From contig NZ_JAQKGV010000008.1 in the NCBI RefSeq assembly GCF_028617075.1, positions 62,001 through 126,000 on the forward strand: DNA of 64,000 bases, read 5' to 3'. A program made the position numbers and the translations under genes. The DNA is from Rubrobacter calidifluminis (GTDB lineage Bacteria; Actinomycetota; Rubrobacteria; Rubrobacterales; Rubrobacteraceae). The notes below the pieces were generated by a model. It was given only the letters and a program-made list of their open reading frames with translations, made no database searches and had not been told where the DNA came from. Numbering within the stretch: position 1 is the first letter of the stretch; every line of letters begins with the position of its first letter. Positions 9,839 through 17,695 of the stretch are shown piece after piece.

Positions 9839-9868
9839 TTGCACCGGCCGGGAGGGAGGTAGTATAAC
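9839..9868 (+). promoter_or_regulatory. Sigma-70-type promoter for the 9922 membrane protein
   Basis: TTGCAC (9839-9844), an 18-base spacer and TATAAC (9863-9868). It is the cleanest housekeeping promoter in the window. A transcript would start near 9875, leaving a leader of about 47 bases with a GGGAGG ribosome site. Confidence 0.6.
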
Positions 9869-9921
9869 CTCTCTGCTACGTTGAGGATCGTGCAGGCCAG
9901 AGAGCGCGCCGGGAGGAACCC

Positions 9922-10482
9922 GTGAGCTATACGCTCAGGTTCATAGGCCTCGGCGCGCTCTATGGTTTCGCTTTCGCGCTCGTCAAGGCACTCTTCCCGG
10001 AGCCCTTCATCCTCTTCGTGCTGAAGGGCGGACAGAGCAGCGAGGGCAACCTGGCTTTCGTCTCGATCTTCTATATAACGGCGGGCTTCATAGCCGGGCT
10101 TATCGCCGGTCCCCTCTTCGGCGGGCTGCTCCGGCTGCGGCGCTCCAGAGCCGGCGACGCCTACTTCGAGCCGAAGCCGACGATGCGCATAATCCTGAGC
10201 CTGCTGTTCGCGCTGCTCATGGGCCTGATCTCCGGCCTGATCATCCTCGGGGCCTACTACACCGGCGTGCTGCCGCCCGGGAAGATCCTCGACCCGTTCC
10301 CCTCGGTCCACAACGTCCTGTTCCCGATAGAACCTGCGCTGGTCGTGATCTGGGCCATCGCCCGTGACGTTCTGCCGGCGGGGTTCACCGGGCTCCTGCT
10401 CGCGCCCATAGGCGGCGGACCGCTCCTCCGGCTGTACGCCGCGGGTAGACACCTGGCGCAGAAGCACTACGAGGATTTCTAG
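9922..10482 (+). CDS. Small integral membrane protein, unknown function
   Basis: A 186-residue protein with four likely membrane segments at about 5-25, 45-70, 90-115 and 130-165. A basic loop (Arg-Leu-Arg-Arg-Ser-Arg) lies between the second and third. GTG 9922 has GGGAGG 5 bases upstream, and a strong promoter precedes it. I do not recognise the family and see no catalytic or transport motif. Its stop lies 12 bases from the stop of the convergent minus-strand gene. Confidence 0.75.
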   Translation: MSYTLRFIGLGALYGFAFALVKALFPEPFILFVLKGGQSSEGNLAFVSIFYITAGFIAGLIAGPLFGGLLRLRRSRAGDAYFEPKPTMRIILSLLFALLMGLISGLIILGAYYTGVLPPGKILDPFPSVHNVLFPIEPALVVIWAIARDVLPAGFTGLLLAPIGGGPLLRLYAAGRHLAQKHYEDF

Positions 10483-10498
10483 GGGAGCAGGCTCCTAG
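10479..10498. terminator. Short bidirectional hairpin shared by two convergent genes
   Basis: GGAGC (10484-10488) and GCTCC (10491-10495) are flanked by CTAG on both sides (10479-10482 and 10495-10498). Both stop codons of the convergent pair are inside the element. It has no U tract, so termination would be weak or factor-dependent. Confidence 0.35.
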
Positions 10499-10743
10499 AG
10501 GATGTTGACGAGCGGAGAGAGCTTGCACTCGTTGAGGCCGTAGCTCCTGCGGCCCCTGACCGGACGCACCAGGTACTCCAGGCAGTTGCCCCGGCAATCC
10601 ACCCTGCCGCAGGGGTTCTCGGTGGTACCGAGGTTCTCGACGACCTCGACGACAGGGTTTTTGCGCTCCTGCGGGCGCACGTCTTTGCGCAGGGCATACT
10701 CGCCCTCCTCGAAGTACCACCGGCCGTAGCGGAACTCTGCCAT
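10495..10743 (-). CDS. Small cysteine-containing protein, unknown function
   Basis: An 82-residue protein from ATG 10743. It begins with an aromatic stretch (Phe-Arg-Tyr-Gly-Arg-Trp-Tyr-Phe-Glu) and has a central cluster Cys-Gly-Arg-Val-Asp-Cys-Arg-Gly-Asn-Cys, with a fourth Cys near the C-terminus. The cysteines could bind a metal. No clear Shine-Dalgarno precedes this ATG, and in-frame starts at 10761 (GTG) and 10788 (ATG) cannot be excluded. I do not recognise the family. The high third-position GC and sensible composition support it being real. Confidence 0.6.
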   Translation of the reverse strand: MAEFRYGRWYFEEGEYALRKDVRPQERKNPVVEVVENLGTTENPCGRVDCRGNCLEYLVRPVRGRRSYGLNECKLSPLVNIL

Positions 10744-10837
10744 ACACCGGTAATTGTACACCAGCGATTTGATCCAGGTCACATCCACCGCAGGACCAGT
10801 GCTGTCAGAATGGGCCGGTAAGTAAGGAGAGGACGGT

Positions 10838-11665
10838 ATGAGAGTCTACATCTCGGCGGACATGGAGGGTGTGACGGGGGTGACCCACCCGGACGACGTC
10901 ATCCCGGGGCGCCCTCGCTACGAGGCTTTCAGGAAGCTCCTCACTGCGGACGTGAACGCCGCCATCGAGGGAGCGCGGCGGGCCGGTGCGCGAGAGTTCC
11001 TGGTCAACGAGGCGCACGACGGGATGCGCAACCTTCTCCTCGAGCGGCTAGATCCCGAGGCGGAGGTGATCGTGGGTTCCCGCAAGCCTCTCTCGATGAT
11101 GGAGGGCTGCAACGAGGCGGACGTGGTCTTCTTCGTCGGCTACCATTCGGCGGCCGGGACGGGCGGCATCCTGAGTCACACCTTCACCGGTCCCTCGACG
11201 CTCGTGAGGCTGGAGCTGAACGGCGAGGTGTGCAGCGAGGGCCGGATGAACGCTGCCCTCGCCGGGCTCGCGGGCATCCCGGTGGGCCTGGTGACGGGAG
11301 ACGACCTGATCTGCGCCGAATCCGAGGCCCTCTACCCGGGCGTCCGCACCGCCTGCGTCAAGACCGCCGTAGACCGCTACACCGCCCGCTGCCTCTCGCC
11401 GGAGGCGGCCCGCGAGCGTATCTGCCGGGCGGCCTTCGAGGCCGTGAGTCGCCGGGGGGATCTCTCGCCCTACGCCCCGGAGGGTCCGTACACCTTCACT
11501 GCGGAGTTCGCGAGCGCGAGCACGGCCGAGAGCGTGATGTACTTCCCCGGCCTGAAGCGGCTGGACGATCGGCGCGTCTGCTGGACGCACGAGGACTACG
11601 AGACGGCGTTCAGGATGTTCATCGGGGTGATGCGCCTCGCCCGCACCGACCCGGACTACGGATAG
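10838..11665 (+). CDS. D-aminopeptidase, M55 (DppA) family
   Basis: A 275-residue protein. DppA-type enzymes form a self-compartmentalised decamer with two zinc ions and cleave D-amino-acid-containing peptides such as D-Ala-D-Ala. The metal ligands known for B. subtilis DppA align as D8, E10, H60, H103 and E134, all present. Length is normal. No Dpp permease lies beside it, unlike in Bacillus, so a role in recycling wall peptides is only inferred. ATG 10838 has AAGGAGAGG upstream. The PhzF gene follows after 7 bases. Confidence 0.92.
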   Translation: MRVYISADMEGVTGVTHPDDVIPGRPRYEAFRKLLTADVNAAIEGARRAGAREFLVNEAHDGMRNLLLERLDPEAEVIVGSRKPLSMMEGCNEADVVFFVGYHSAAGTGGILSHTFTGPSTLVRLELNGEVCSEGRMNAALAGLAGIPVGLVTGDDLICAESEALYPGVRTACVKTAVDRYTARCLSPEAARERICRAAFEAVSRRGDLSPYAPEGPYTFTAEFASASTAESVMYFPGLKRLDDRRVCWTHEDYETAFRMFIGVMRLARTDPDYG

Positions 11666-11672
11666 AGAACCG

Positions 11673-12503
11673 ATGAGCCACACCTTCTACATCGTCGACG
11701 TCTTCGCCGAGGAGAAATACGCGGGCAACCAGCTCGCGGTGGTGCTGGAGGCCGGCGACCTCTCCTCCGGGGAGATGCAGAGGGTGGCCTCCGAGATGAA
11801 CTACTCCGAGACCTCCTTCGTTCTCTCCACGGAGAGGGACGCCCACCGGGTTCGCATCTTCACTCCCAGGGAAGAGCTTCCCTTCGCCGGTCACCCGACG
11901 CTCGGGACGGCGTATGTCATACGGCACGAGGCTCCGGAAGAGCCTGCCGGTCGCCTGGTGCTCGAGGTGCCCGCCGGGCGCATCCCGGTGGATTTCGGCG
12001 AGGAGCTCTGGATGCACCAGCTCCCTCCCGCCTTCGGAGGGGAGCACGACCGGCAGGAGACGGCCCGCTCCCTCGGGCTGAAGGAGCGCGACCTGGACCC
12101 GGAGCTGCCGGTCGAGACGGTCTCGACGGGCATCCCGGTCGTCATCGTTCCCCTGAGAGACCTGGACGCCCTCCGGCGCTGCCGACCTCTCGGGGTGAGA
12201 GAGAAGAGCGTATACGCCTTCTGCCCGGGCTCGCACGGTGACGGGCCGGGGGACCTCTCGGCCCGGATGTTCGCCGGCGGCATCGGCGTCACCGAGGACC
12301 CCGCGACCGGGAGCGCCGCCGGGTGCCTCGCCTCCTACCTGGTCGAGCATCGCGGTGGCCCGGTCGATCTCCGGGTCGAGCAGGGCTACGAGATCGGACG
12401 CCCCTCACTGCTCTACCTGCGGGCGGGAAGAGACGAAGCCGGTACGATGCGGGTCTCGGTCGGCGGCAGGGTGCAGCTGGCGGCGAGGGGAGAGCTTCTG
12501 TGA
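11673..12503 (+). CDS. PhzF-family isomerase-like protein
   Basis: A 276-residue protein of the PhzF/diaminopimelate-epimerase fold. Signature segments are Gly-Asn-Gln-Leu-Ala near the N-terminus, the catalytic Glu in Asn-Tyr-Ser-Glu-Thr-Ser-Phe (E47-region), Phe-Ala-Gly-His-Pro-Thr, and the C-terminal Asp-Pro-Ala-Thr-Gly-Ser-Ala-Ala-Gly loop. PhzF itself isomerises a phenazine precursor, but no phenazine genes are present, so the substrate is unknown. It follows the D-aminopeptidase gene by 7 bases and may be co-transcribed with it, which would fit a role in handling small amino-acid-like molecules. Confidence 0.88.
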   Translation: MSHTFYIVDVFAEEKYAGNQLAVVLEAGDLSSGEMQRVASEMNYSETSFVLSTERDAHRVRIFTPREELPFAGHPTLGTAYVIRHEAPEEPAGRLVLEVPAGRIPVDFGEELWMHQLPPAFGGEHDRQETARSLGLKERDLDPELPVETVSTGIPVVIVPLRDLDALRRCRPLGVREKSVYAFCPGSHGDGPGDLSARMFAGGIGVTEDPATGSAAGCLASYLVEHRGGPVDLRVEQGYEIGRPSLLYLRAGRDEAGTMRVSVGGRVQLAARGELL

Positions 12504-12641
12504 GGAGGTTCGAACGCCGCCGCGGCGCGCTGGCTCGAAAAACCCGCCCCGGGATCCCCCCTCGAAGAGCTACGCCTCGCGCCTCCGGGTGAACCCCCGG
12601 TAACATTTCGGTAACGCAGGGAGCTTTCGCCCCAAACCCCC

Positions 12642-12669
12642 TTGCCGGGCGCACGAAGTGTGCTAACTT
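12642..12669 (+). promoter_or_regulatory. Promoter with an inverted repeat in the spacer, upstream of the FUSC gene
   Basis: TTGCCG (12642-12647), a 16-base spacer and TAACTT (12664-12669). The spacer holds a near-perfect inverted repeat, GCGCAC-GAA-GTGTGC (12649-12663, one mismatch). A repeat in this position is typical of a repressor operator. The remaining sequence from 12504 to 12753 contains no gene that I can see. Confidence 0.5.
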
Positions 12670-12753
12670 CCAGATTCCGGTCTCTATATGCCCGGAGCAT
12701 TTATGTGAGAAGAGTGAGCTGCAGGCGAACCGGAGAAGGGAGGTGATCTCTGC

Positions 12754-13908
12754 GTGATGGGAGCGGGTGTGTTCAGGGATCTGTGGTTCAGGGCTGGTGC
12801 TCGGACGTTCCGCTACCGGATGGCGGGGGCGTTGGGGCGGCTGCGGGCGAACGGCGGGCTCATACTGCGCAAGGCCGTGGCCGCGGGTGTGGCGTGGGGT
12901 GTGGCGCACGTTTTGCTGGGGCACCAGAACCCGTCGTTTGCGGCGATCGCGGCGATCATCTCTTTGGGGGCCGCCGCCGGCAGGGAGGGGCGGCAGGCGG
13001 TCGAGCTGGTTCTCGGGGTGGCCTGCGGGCTCGCCATAGCGGACGTCTTCGTCTCGGCGATAGGCTCGGGGGCGGTCCAGATCGGGGTAGTGGTCGCGCT
13101 GGCGACGGCGGTGGCGCTCCTCATCGGGGAGAGCGAGCTCCTGGTGACGGAGGCCGCGGTCTCGGCCCTTCTGATGGTGACGCTCGTGCCGGCGAGCCCG
13201 GCGCCGTTCACCGGGCGTTTCCTGGACGCACTCATCGGCAGCGGGATGGCGCTCGCGGTGCGCGCCGTCTTCCCGGAGAACCCGCGCAGGAAGGTGCGTG
13301 AGGCGGCGCGTCCGGTCTTCGGCGAGCTCGCCGGTGTTCTTGAGGAGGTGGCCGGGGCGCTCGAGGCGGGGGATCTCGAATGGGCCGAGAGGGCGCTCGG
13401 ACGGGCGCGGGCGATGGACGGCAGGGTCGAGGATCTCAGGGAGGCGCTCTCCTCCGGGTACGGGGCGAGCCGTCTCTCCCCGGCGCGCCGGAGGGCGCTC
13501 GGCGAGCTCGGGTTCTACTCCACCGCCGCAGGACAGCTCGACCTGGCGGTGCGCAACGTGCGGGTCCTGGCGCGGGCCGCGAGGGCGCTGATAAGGAGCG
13601 GGCATCTCCGGGCGCAGGGCCTTCCCGCCGCCGTGCGGCAGCTCGCCGGGTCGGTGGGGGCTCTGGGTGTCTACCTCGAGCGGCTGGAGAACCCCGGTGA
13701 GGCCCGCGCGCTTGCCCTCGAGGCCGCCGCCGGGGCGACCGCCGTCCTTGTCGAGCACAAGGAGCTCGAGACGAGCATGCTCGTCGGGCAGATCCGGTCC
13801 ACCGCGGTGGATCTTTTGCAGGCCTCCGGAATGAGCTACACCGAGTCGCTGCAGGCGCTGGACGAGGCCGCGATAAGGCGCACCAGCGAGGTGCAATCCG
13901 CCCGTTAG
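12754..13908 (+). CDS. FUSC-family membrane protein (aromatic-acid exporter type)
   Basis: A 384-residue protein. The first 170 residues hold about five or six membrane helices with the Asn-Pro-Ser-Phe-Ala-Ala motif typical of the FUSC/ArAE family. The rest is a long helical cytoplasmic domain with coiled-coil character. Family members export aromatic carboxylic acids or similar anions. The GTG at 12754 is preceded by AAGGGAGGTGAT (12736-12747), an almost perfect match to the 16S 3' end. An ATG at 12757 is the next codon. A palindrome inside its promoter suggests control by a small-molecule-responsive repressor that is not encoded next to it. Confidence 0.82.
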   Translation: MMGAGVFRDLWFRAGARTFRYRMAGALGRLRANGGLILRKAVAAGVAWGVAHVLLGHQNPSFAAIAAIISLGAAAGREGRQAVELVLGVACGLAIADVFVSAIGSGAVQIGVVVALATAVALLIGESELLVTEAAVSALLMVTLVPASPAPFTGRFLDALIGSGMALAVRAVFPENPRRKVREAARPVFGELAGVLEEVAGALEAGDLEWAERALGRARAMDGRVEDLREALSSGYGASRLSPARRRALGELGFYSTAAGQLDLAVRNVRVLARAARALIRSGHLRAQGLPAAVRQLAGSVGALGVYLERLENPGEARALALEAAAGATAVLVEHKELETSMLVGQIRSTAVDLLQASGMSYTESLQALDEAAIRRTSEVQSAR

Positions 13909-13944
13909 AATCTTTTCCTCTGTAACCGGAGCGGGAGGTCTCGG

Positions 13945-14676
13945 ATGGAAGGTCGCGTCGCGCTCGTCACCGGGGCGGGAAACCCGCGAGGGATCGGAGC
14001 CGCCGTCTGCCGCGAGCTGGCGGACAAGGGGATGGACGTGTTCTTCTCCTGCCTGGAGGGAGAGGATCCGTCCCCCCTGCTCGCGGAGCTTAAGAGATGC
14101 GGGGTGCGCGCGGGATGTTTGCGGATCGACCTTGCGCCTCCGGACTCGGCGGAGCGGCTGCTCGATGCGGTGGAGGAGCAGATCGGTCCGCCCTCCGTCC
14201 TCGTCAACAACGCCGCCCGCTCGGAGCGCGACGGCTACGAGAACCTGGATGCCGCGACGCTCGACGCCCACTACGCGGTGAACCTGCGGGCGACGGCGCT
14301 GTTGTGCGCAGGGTTCGCCCGCCGCTTCCGGGGGACATCGGGCAGGATCGTAAACCTCACCTCCGGCCAGTCGCTCGGGCCCATGCCCGGCGAGCTCGCC
14401 TACGCCGCGACCAAGGGCGCCCTCGAGGCGTTCACCCGCACCCTCGCCGCCGAGCTCATGCACAGGGGTATCACCGCCAACGCCCTCGACCCCGGCCCGA
14501 CCGATACCGGCTGGATGTCGCCGGAGGTGAGAGAGGATCTCGCCGCCAGGTTCCCGGCTGGAAGGATGGGCCGTCCCGAGGACGCGGCGAAGGTCGTCGC
14601 GTTCCTCGCGGGGGAGGATTCGGCCTGGATCACGGGCCAGACCATCCACGCCGAGGGCGGGTTCCTGCGCGGATGA
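13945..14676 (+). CDS. Short-chain dehydrogenase/reductase
   Basis: A 243-residue classical SDR. It has the nucleotide motif Thr-Gly-Ala-Gly-Asn-Pro-Arg-Gly-Ile-Gly (9-18), Asn-Asn-Ala-Ala (about 92), the catalytic Ser near 141, Tyr-Ala-Ala-Thr-Lys (Y155, K159 region) and the Pro-Gly-Pro-Thr-Asp-Thr tail motif. The 'Gly-Asn-Pro-Arg' insert in the first loop is like several 3-oxoacyl-type reductases. Substrate unknown. Its start has GGGAGG upstream at 13932-13937. Confidence 0.88.
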   Translation: MEGRVALVTGAGNPRGIGAAVCRELADKGMDVFFSCLEGEDPSPLLAELKRCGVRAGCLRIDLAPPDSAERLLDAVEEQIGPPSVLVNNAARSERDGYENLDAATLDAHYAVNLRATALLCAGFARRFRGTSGRIVNLTSGQSLGPMPGELAYAATKGALEAFTRTLAAELMHRGITANALDPGPTDTGWMSPEVREDLAARFPAGRMGRPEDAAKVVAFLAGEDSAWITGQTIHAEGGFLRG

Positions 14677-14691
14677 TATAACGTATGCAGC

Positions 14692-15084
14692 ATGAGGCTG
14701 CCCCCCGCCTGCAGGCGCTTCCTCTCCGTCCTCCTCGCGAAGAAGGAGGACGAGCTCAACGCCTACGTCCGCGGCCCTCTCTTCCCCCGGAGGGTATTCG
14801 TGGTCCTGCTCGGCCTCTTCGTCGCATCGTCCATGCTCACCGCCGACTGGTTCGGGCTTTTGCTCCTCAACGCCGGCGGCGTCGCCCGGCAGATAGGGAT
14901 CCTCTACACTCTAAGGGTGACCTCAGTCCTGCTCGGGGCCGTCTCGTTTTCCTCCCTGCTCCTCGCGGCTCACTATGCCCGTCTCTACACCTACACCTCC
15001 GAGGAGAACGTCTTCTTCACCACCTGCTTCGCGCTGTCGTTCTTGCTCGGTTTCCCCTGCGCCCTCACCTGGGTCTTCGGATGA
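14692..15084 (+). CDS. Small membrane protein, unknown; likely truncated by a frameshift
   Basis: A 130-residue reading frame with three hydrophobic segments at about 35-55, 70-92 and 108-128. The N-terminus is amphipathic and basic. No Shine-Dalgarno precedes ATG 14692. The frame ends at TGA 15082-15084, but strongly coding sequence continues in the +2 frame immediately afterwards, so the true gene was probably longer. I do not recognise the family. Confidence 0.5.
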   Translation: MRLPPACRRFLSVLLAKKEDELNAYVRGPLFPRRVFVVLLGLFVASSMLTADWFGLLLLNAGGVARQIGILYTLRVTSVLLGAVSFSSLLLAAHYARLYTYTSEENVFFTTCFALSFLLGFPCALTWVFG

Positions 15085-15367
15085 TCCTCCCACGGCCGTT
15101 GTGCGCCCGGCCTTCTCGATCCTCTTCCGCGGATGCTCACGCCGCTCGCGACAGGACTTTTGTGGGCGCTTTCGGGGGTGTTCTTCTCGAAGCTCCAGTA
15201 CCGCGAGGGCATGCCCGGCATCCTCGACCCGCTCTACCAGCTTCCCCACGCCGTCCACTTCGGCCCCGGAGGCGTTCCCTGTTAACCTCTCGCTCGCGGT
15301 CGCCGCGTTGGCGCTGTGCTTCTCCTGCCTCGTCGGGGGATGGAGGATGCGCCGGGCGGATCTTTAG
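15085..15367 (+). pseudogene. Frame-disrupted continuation of a membrane-protein locus
   Basis: Third-position GC is high in successive, different frames. 15085-15132 reads well in frame 2 (Asp-Pro-Pro-Thr-Ala-Val-Val-Arg). 15133-15285 reads from ATG in frame 1 for 50 codons (hydrophobic start, then Leu-Gln-Tyr-Arg-Glu-Gly-Met-Pro). 15283-15367 reads in frame 2 again as a membrane helix ending in Arg-Arg-Ala-Asp-Leu and a stop. The simplest reading is one or two small membrane-protein genes broken by at least two frameshifts; sequencing error is the alternative. Confidence 0.45.
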
Positions 15368-15467
15368 GACGCCACTGGCCACACAAAGGATCAAAGTGTA
15401 TACTGCCTGTAATGCTTAGGCGAAGATTGTAACTGTAAGCACCTGGGGAGCTCACGGAGGGAAAGTC

Positions 15468-16571
15468 GTGGTCGAGTTGAAGCGGCGCAGTCTCGAGGAA
15501 GTAAAGGCGCTAAGCAAAGAGGAAGCGGTCGAGATCATGCGCCAGGCCGGCATCGTCGGGGCGGGGGGAGGAGGATTCCCGACGTACTTCAAGTACAAGA
15601 ACCCGCAGCCGATGCTGCTGGTCAACTCCACCGAGAGCGAGCCGGGCTACTGGGCGGACAAGCTGATCCACCGGATCTACATCGAAGATTTCCTGAAGCT
15701 GTACGAGGCGATGAAGGCGATCTTCGGTTTCGAGCAGATCCGGATGGGGGTGCACGAGAAGGACCGGGAGTGGTACTCCGACTACGCGGAGCACGCCGAC
15801 GGCCTCTTCGACATCGCCTACGTCCCGGACAAGTACTCTCTGGGCGAGGAGAAGACTCTGATCAAGCACGCCACGGACAAGAAGGTGCCGCGCCGCGTCG
15901 AGATGCCGGACGGCTCCAAGCGCCCTGGGCTGCCGCTGGATGCGGGGATCATCGTCAACAACACCGAGACGCTGCACAACATCTACAACGCGCTCTTCCT
16001 CGGCAAGCCGGTGACCACGAAGTTTTTGCAGGTCTTCGGGCCGGAGTTCGAGCTGAAGGTCTTCGAGGTGCCGCTCGGGGCCTCTGCGACGGAGGTCTTG
16101 AAGATCGCCGGGGTGGACGTGGAGAACTCCTCGCACCTGTCGGTCATCGACGGCGGCCCGTACCTCAACGAGATGGGCATCGAGGAGCTCGGCAAGGGCG
16201 ACTGCTTCGTCCGGCGCACGACGAACGGGTTCCTCCTGATCCCCAAGGGCGTGCCGAGCAAGGAGTTCGCCGACATAAAGACGAAGCCCCCGGAGAACGG
16301 GGTGGTCTCGCTGGTCGGCAAGGTCAGCGGGGTGAACGTGCCGCTCGGGGGGCGGTTCCTCAAGCCCGCCACCCCGCTCGTCTCAGAGGGCGAGCGCGTA
16401 TCCTACGAGCAGAAGATCGGCGATCCGGTCGACGAGGGCTTCTCGGTTGGCGTCTGGGCGAGCGCGGAAGGGGAGGTCACCGCGGTCGAGGACGAGGTTG
16501 TTTCGATCTCCTGTGGTTCCGAGTCCAGGGAAGCCGCCGAGGCCGAGGCGAGAGCCGAGGCGGCCAGGTAG
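15468..16571 (+). CDS. Stand-alone RnfC/NuoF-like protein with SLBB-type domain
   Basis: A 367-residue protein. Residues about 25-45 contain the glycine-rich Gly-Ala-Gly-Gly-Gly-Gly-Phe-Pro-Thr segment that contacts FMN in NuoF and RnfC. The Asn-Asn-Thr-Glu-Thr-Leu segment (about 165) is another family mark. An SLBB-like domain and a barrel-sandwich C-terminus follow. The 4Fe-4S cysteine motifs of true RnfC and NuoF are missing. It resembles the PrdC group of the family rather than a complex I subunit. It is not next to any rnf, nuo or reductase gene, so its electron partners are unknown. GTG 15468 has GGAGGG at 15456-15461. Confidence 0.72.
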   Translation: MVELKRRSLEEVKALSKEEAVEIMRQAGIVGAGGGGFPTYFKYKNPQPMLLVNSTESEPGYWADKLIHRIYIEDFLKLYEAMKAIFGFEQIRMGVHEKDREWYSDYAEHADGLFDIAYVPDKYSLGEEKTLIKHATDKKVPRRVEMPDGSKRPGLPLDAGIIVNNTETLHNIYNALFLGKPVTTKFLQVFGPEFELKVFEVPLGASATEVLKIAGVDVENSSHLSVIDGGPYLNEMGIEELGKGDCFVRRTTNGFLLIPKGVPSKEFADIKTKPPENGVVSLVGKVSGVNVPLGGRFLKPATPLVSEGERVSYEQKIGDPVDEGFSVGVWASAEGEVTAVEDEVVSISCGSESREAAEAEARAEAAR

Positions 16572-16595
16572 GCTTCGCCTTCCGGGTGGAGAGGA

Positions 16596-16618
16596 GCGGG
16601 GGCCTCTGGGGCCCCCGC
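16596..16618 (+). terminator. Rho-independent terminator after the RnfC-like gene
   Basis: GCGGGGGCC (16596-16604) and GGCCCCCGC (16610-16618) form a perfect 9-base-pair stem with a 5-base loop, followed by TTT. It separates the plus-strand gene ending at 16571 from the convergent mgtC-like gene ending at 16624. Confidence 0.8.
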
Positions 16619-16623
16619 TTTCG

Positions 16624-17325
16624 CTATTCCAGATCTCTGAGGCCGGTGGCCGCCACGCGCTCGACGCCGCTCTGGCGCGCGATCTCGCCGAGCGCCGCGT
16701 GCAGGTCGTGCGGCGGTCGCACCCGCACCTGCAGGTGGTAGGTCGCCCTCCCACCCTCTATCTCGGCGTCCAGCGTACGCACGGTGGCGTGGTGCGCTTC
16801 GAGGATGGAGATGAGCGGTGACGGGTCGGCGTCCGGACGAGAGAAGGAGACTTCGAGGTCGGAGACCTCCAGGCGCAGCCGGGAGATGAAGGCTGAGCGG
16901 AAGCGCCTGAGCGCGAGCAGGGCCGCGAGCACCCCGACGGTCGCCGCCGTGGCCCCGAAGAGGTATCCGGCCCCGACGGCCATGCCTATCGCGGCGGTCG
17001 TCCACAGGCTCGCCGCGGTTGTGAGCCCCCGGACGGTTACGCCCTGGCGCAGTATGGCCCCGGCACCGAGGAAGCCGATGCCGGAGACGATCTGGGCGGC
17101 TATCCTGGAAGGGTCGAAACGTACGGTCTTCTCGCCGAAGAACTCCTGAAAGCCGTAGGCCGAGACCATCGTGAAGAGGGCCGAGCCCAGCCCGAGGATG
17201 ATGTGGGTCCGAAAGCCCGCCGGCTGGTCGCGCACCTCGCGTTCGAAACCCACGGCGCCGCAGAGGACGAAGGTTGCCGCCAGGCGCAGTATTATCTCCG
17301 CGTGGGATATGGTCGGGGCGTCCAC
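16624..17325 (-). CDS. MgtC/SapB-family membrane protein
   Basis: A 233-residue protein. The family opening Gly-Phe-Glu-Arg-Glu (28-32) and the Arg-Thr-His segment are present. Five hydrophobic helices occupy residues 10-155, including the Gly-Ile-Gly-Phe-Leu-Gly-Ala-Gly motif. A soluble ACT-like domain occupies 160-233. MgtC proteins modulate F-type ATP synthase or K+/Mg2+ homeostasis at low Mg2+ and acid pH in pathogens; in free-living actinobacteria the role is not settled. It stands alone, convergent with the RnfC-like gene. Confidence 0.9.
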   Translation of the reverse strand: MDAPTISHAEIILRLAATFVLCGAVGFEREVRDQPAGFRTHIILGLGSALFTMVSAYGFQEFFGEKTVRFDPSRIAAQIVSGIGFLGAGAILRQGVTVRGLTTAASLWTTAAIGMAVGAGYLFGATAATVGVLAALLALRRFRSAFISRLRLEVSDLEVSFSRPDADPSPLISILEAHHATVRTLDAEIEGGRATYHLQVRVRPPHDLHAALGEIARQSGVERVAATGLRDLE

Positions 17326-17346
17326 CTCCTCCGCACCCCCGCCTCT

Positions 17347-17691
17347 CTAGGACCAGCGCAGGATCTCATCCAGGGCGAGGTAGAGGGTGTCGTCCTCGGG
17401 ATCGCCCGTGTAGGGAGCGACGGTGAAGCAGCCGACCTCGCCGTCCACTATGGGGCTGTCGTCGACGGTGAAGTCCACCTCCACCGGCGGCGAGCTCTTG
17501 TCACAACAGCCACTCACCAGGTCCGAGACCCCGAGACGCTCGACGGCCTCCGCCGCATAGGAGGCGCCGCCCCCCGACCAGACATAGACGCTGTGCCCGA
17601 CCTCCACGAGCCTGCTGAAGACCTCTCTGACGTACGGCCGTATACCGCTCTCCGAGATCAGGGTACCCTGTACGTCGAAGAAGACGTTCAC
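17347..17691 (-). CDS. HAD-like phosphatase-fold protein
   Basis: A 114-residue protein from GTG 17691. The first HAD motif is Phe-Phe-Asp-Val-Gln-Gly-Thr-Leu (residues 3-10), with the second Asp of the usual Asp-x-Asp replaced by Gln. Motif II (Trp-Ser-Gly-Gly) lies near 39 and a final Asp-Asp is at about 77. Loss of the second Asp usually abolishes or alters phosphatase activity. The gene starts 4 bases after the acyltransferase stop, with no ribosome site in between, so it is probably translated by coupling. Confidence 0.7.
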   Translation of the reverse strand: MNVFFDVQGTLISESGIRPYVREVFSRLVEVGHSVYVWSGGGASYAAEAVERLGVSDLVSGCCDKSSPPVEVDFTVDDSPIVDGEVGCFTVAPYTGDPEDDTLYLALDEILRWS

Positions 17692-17695
17692 CGTT

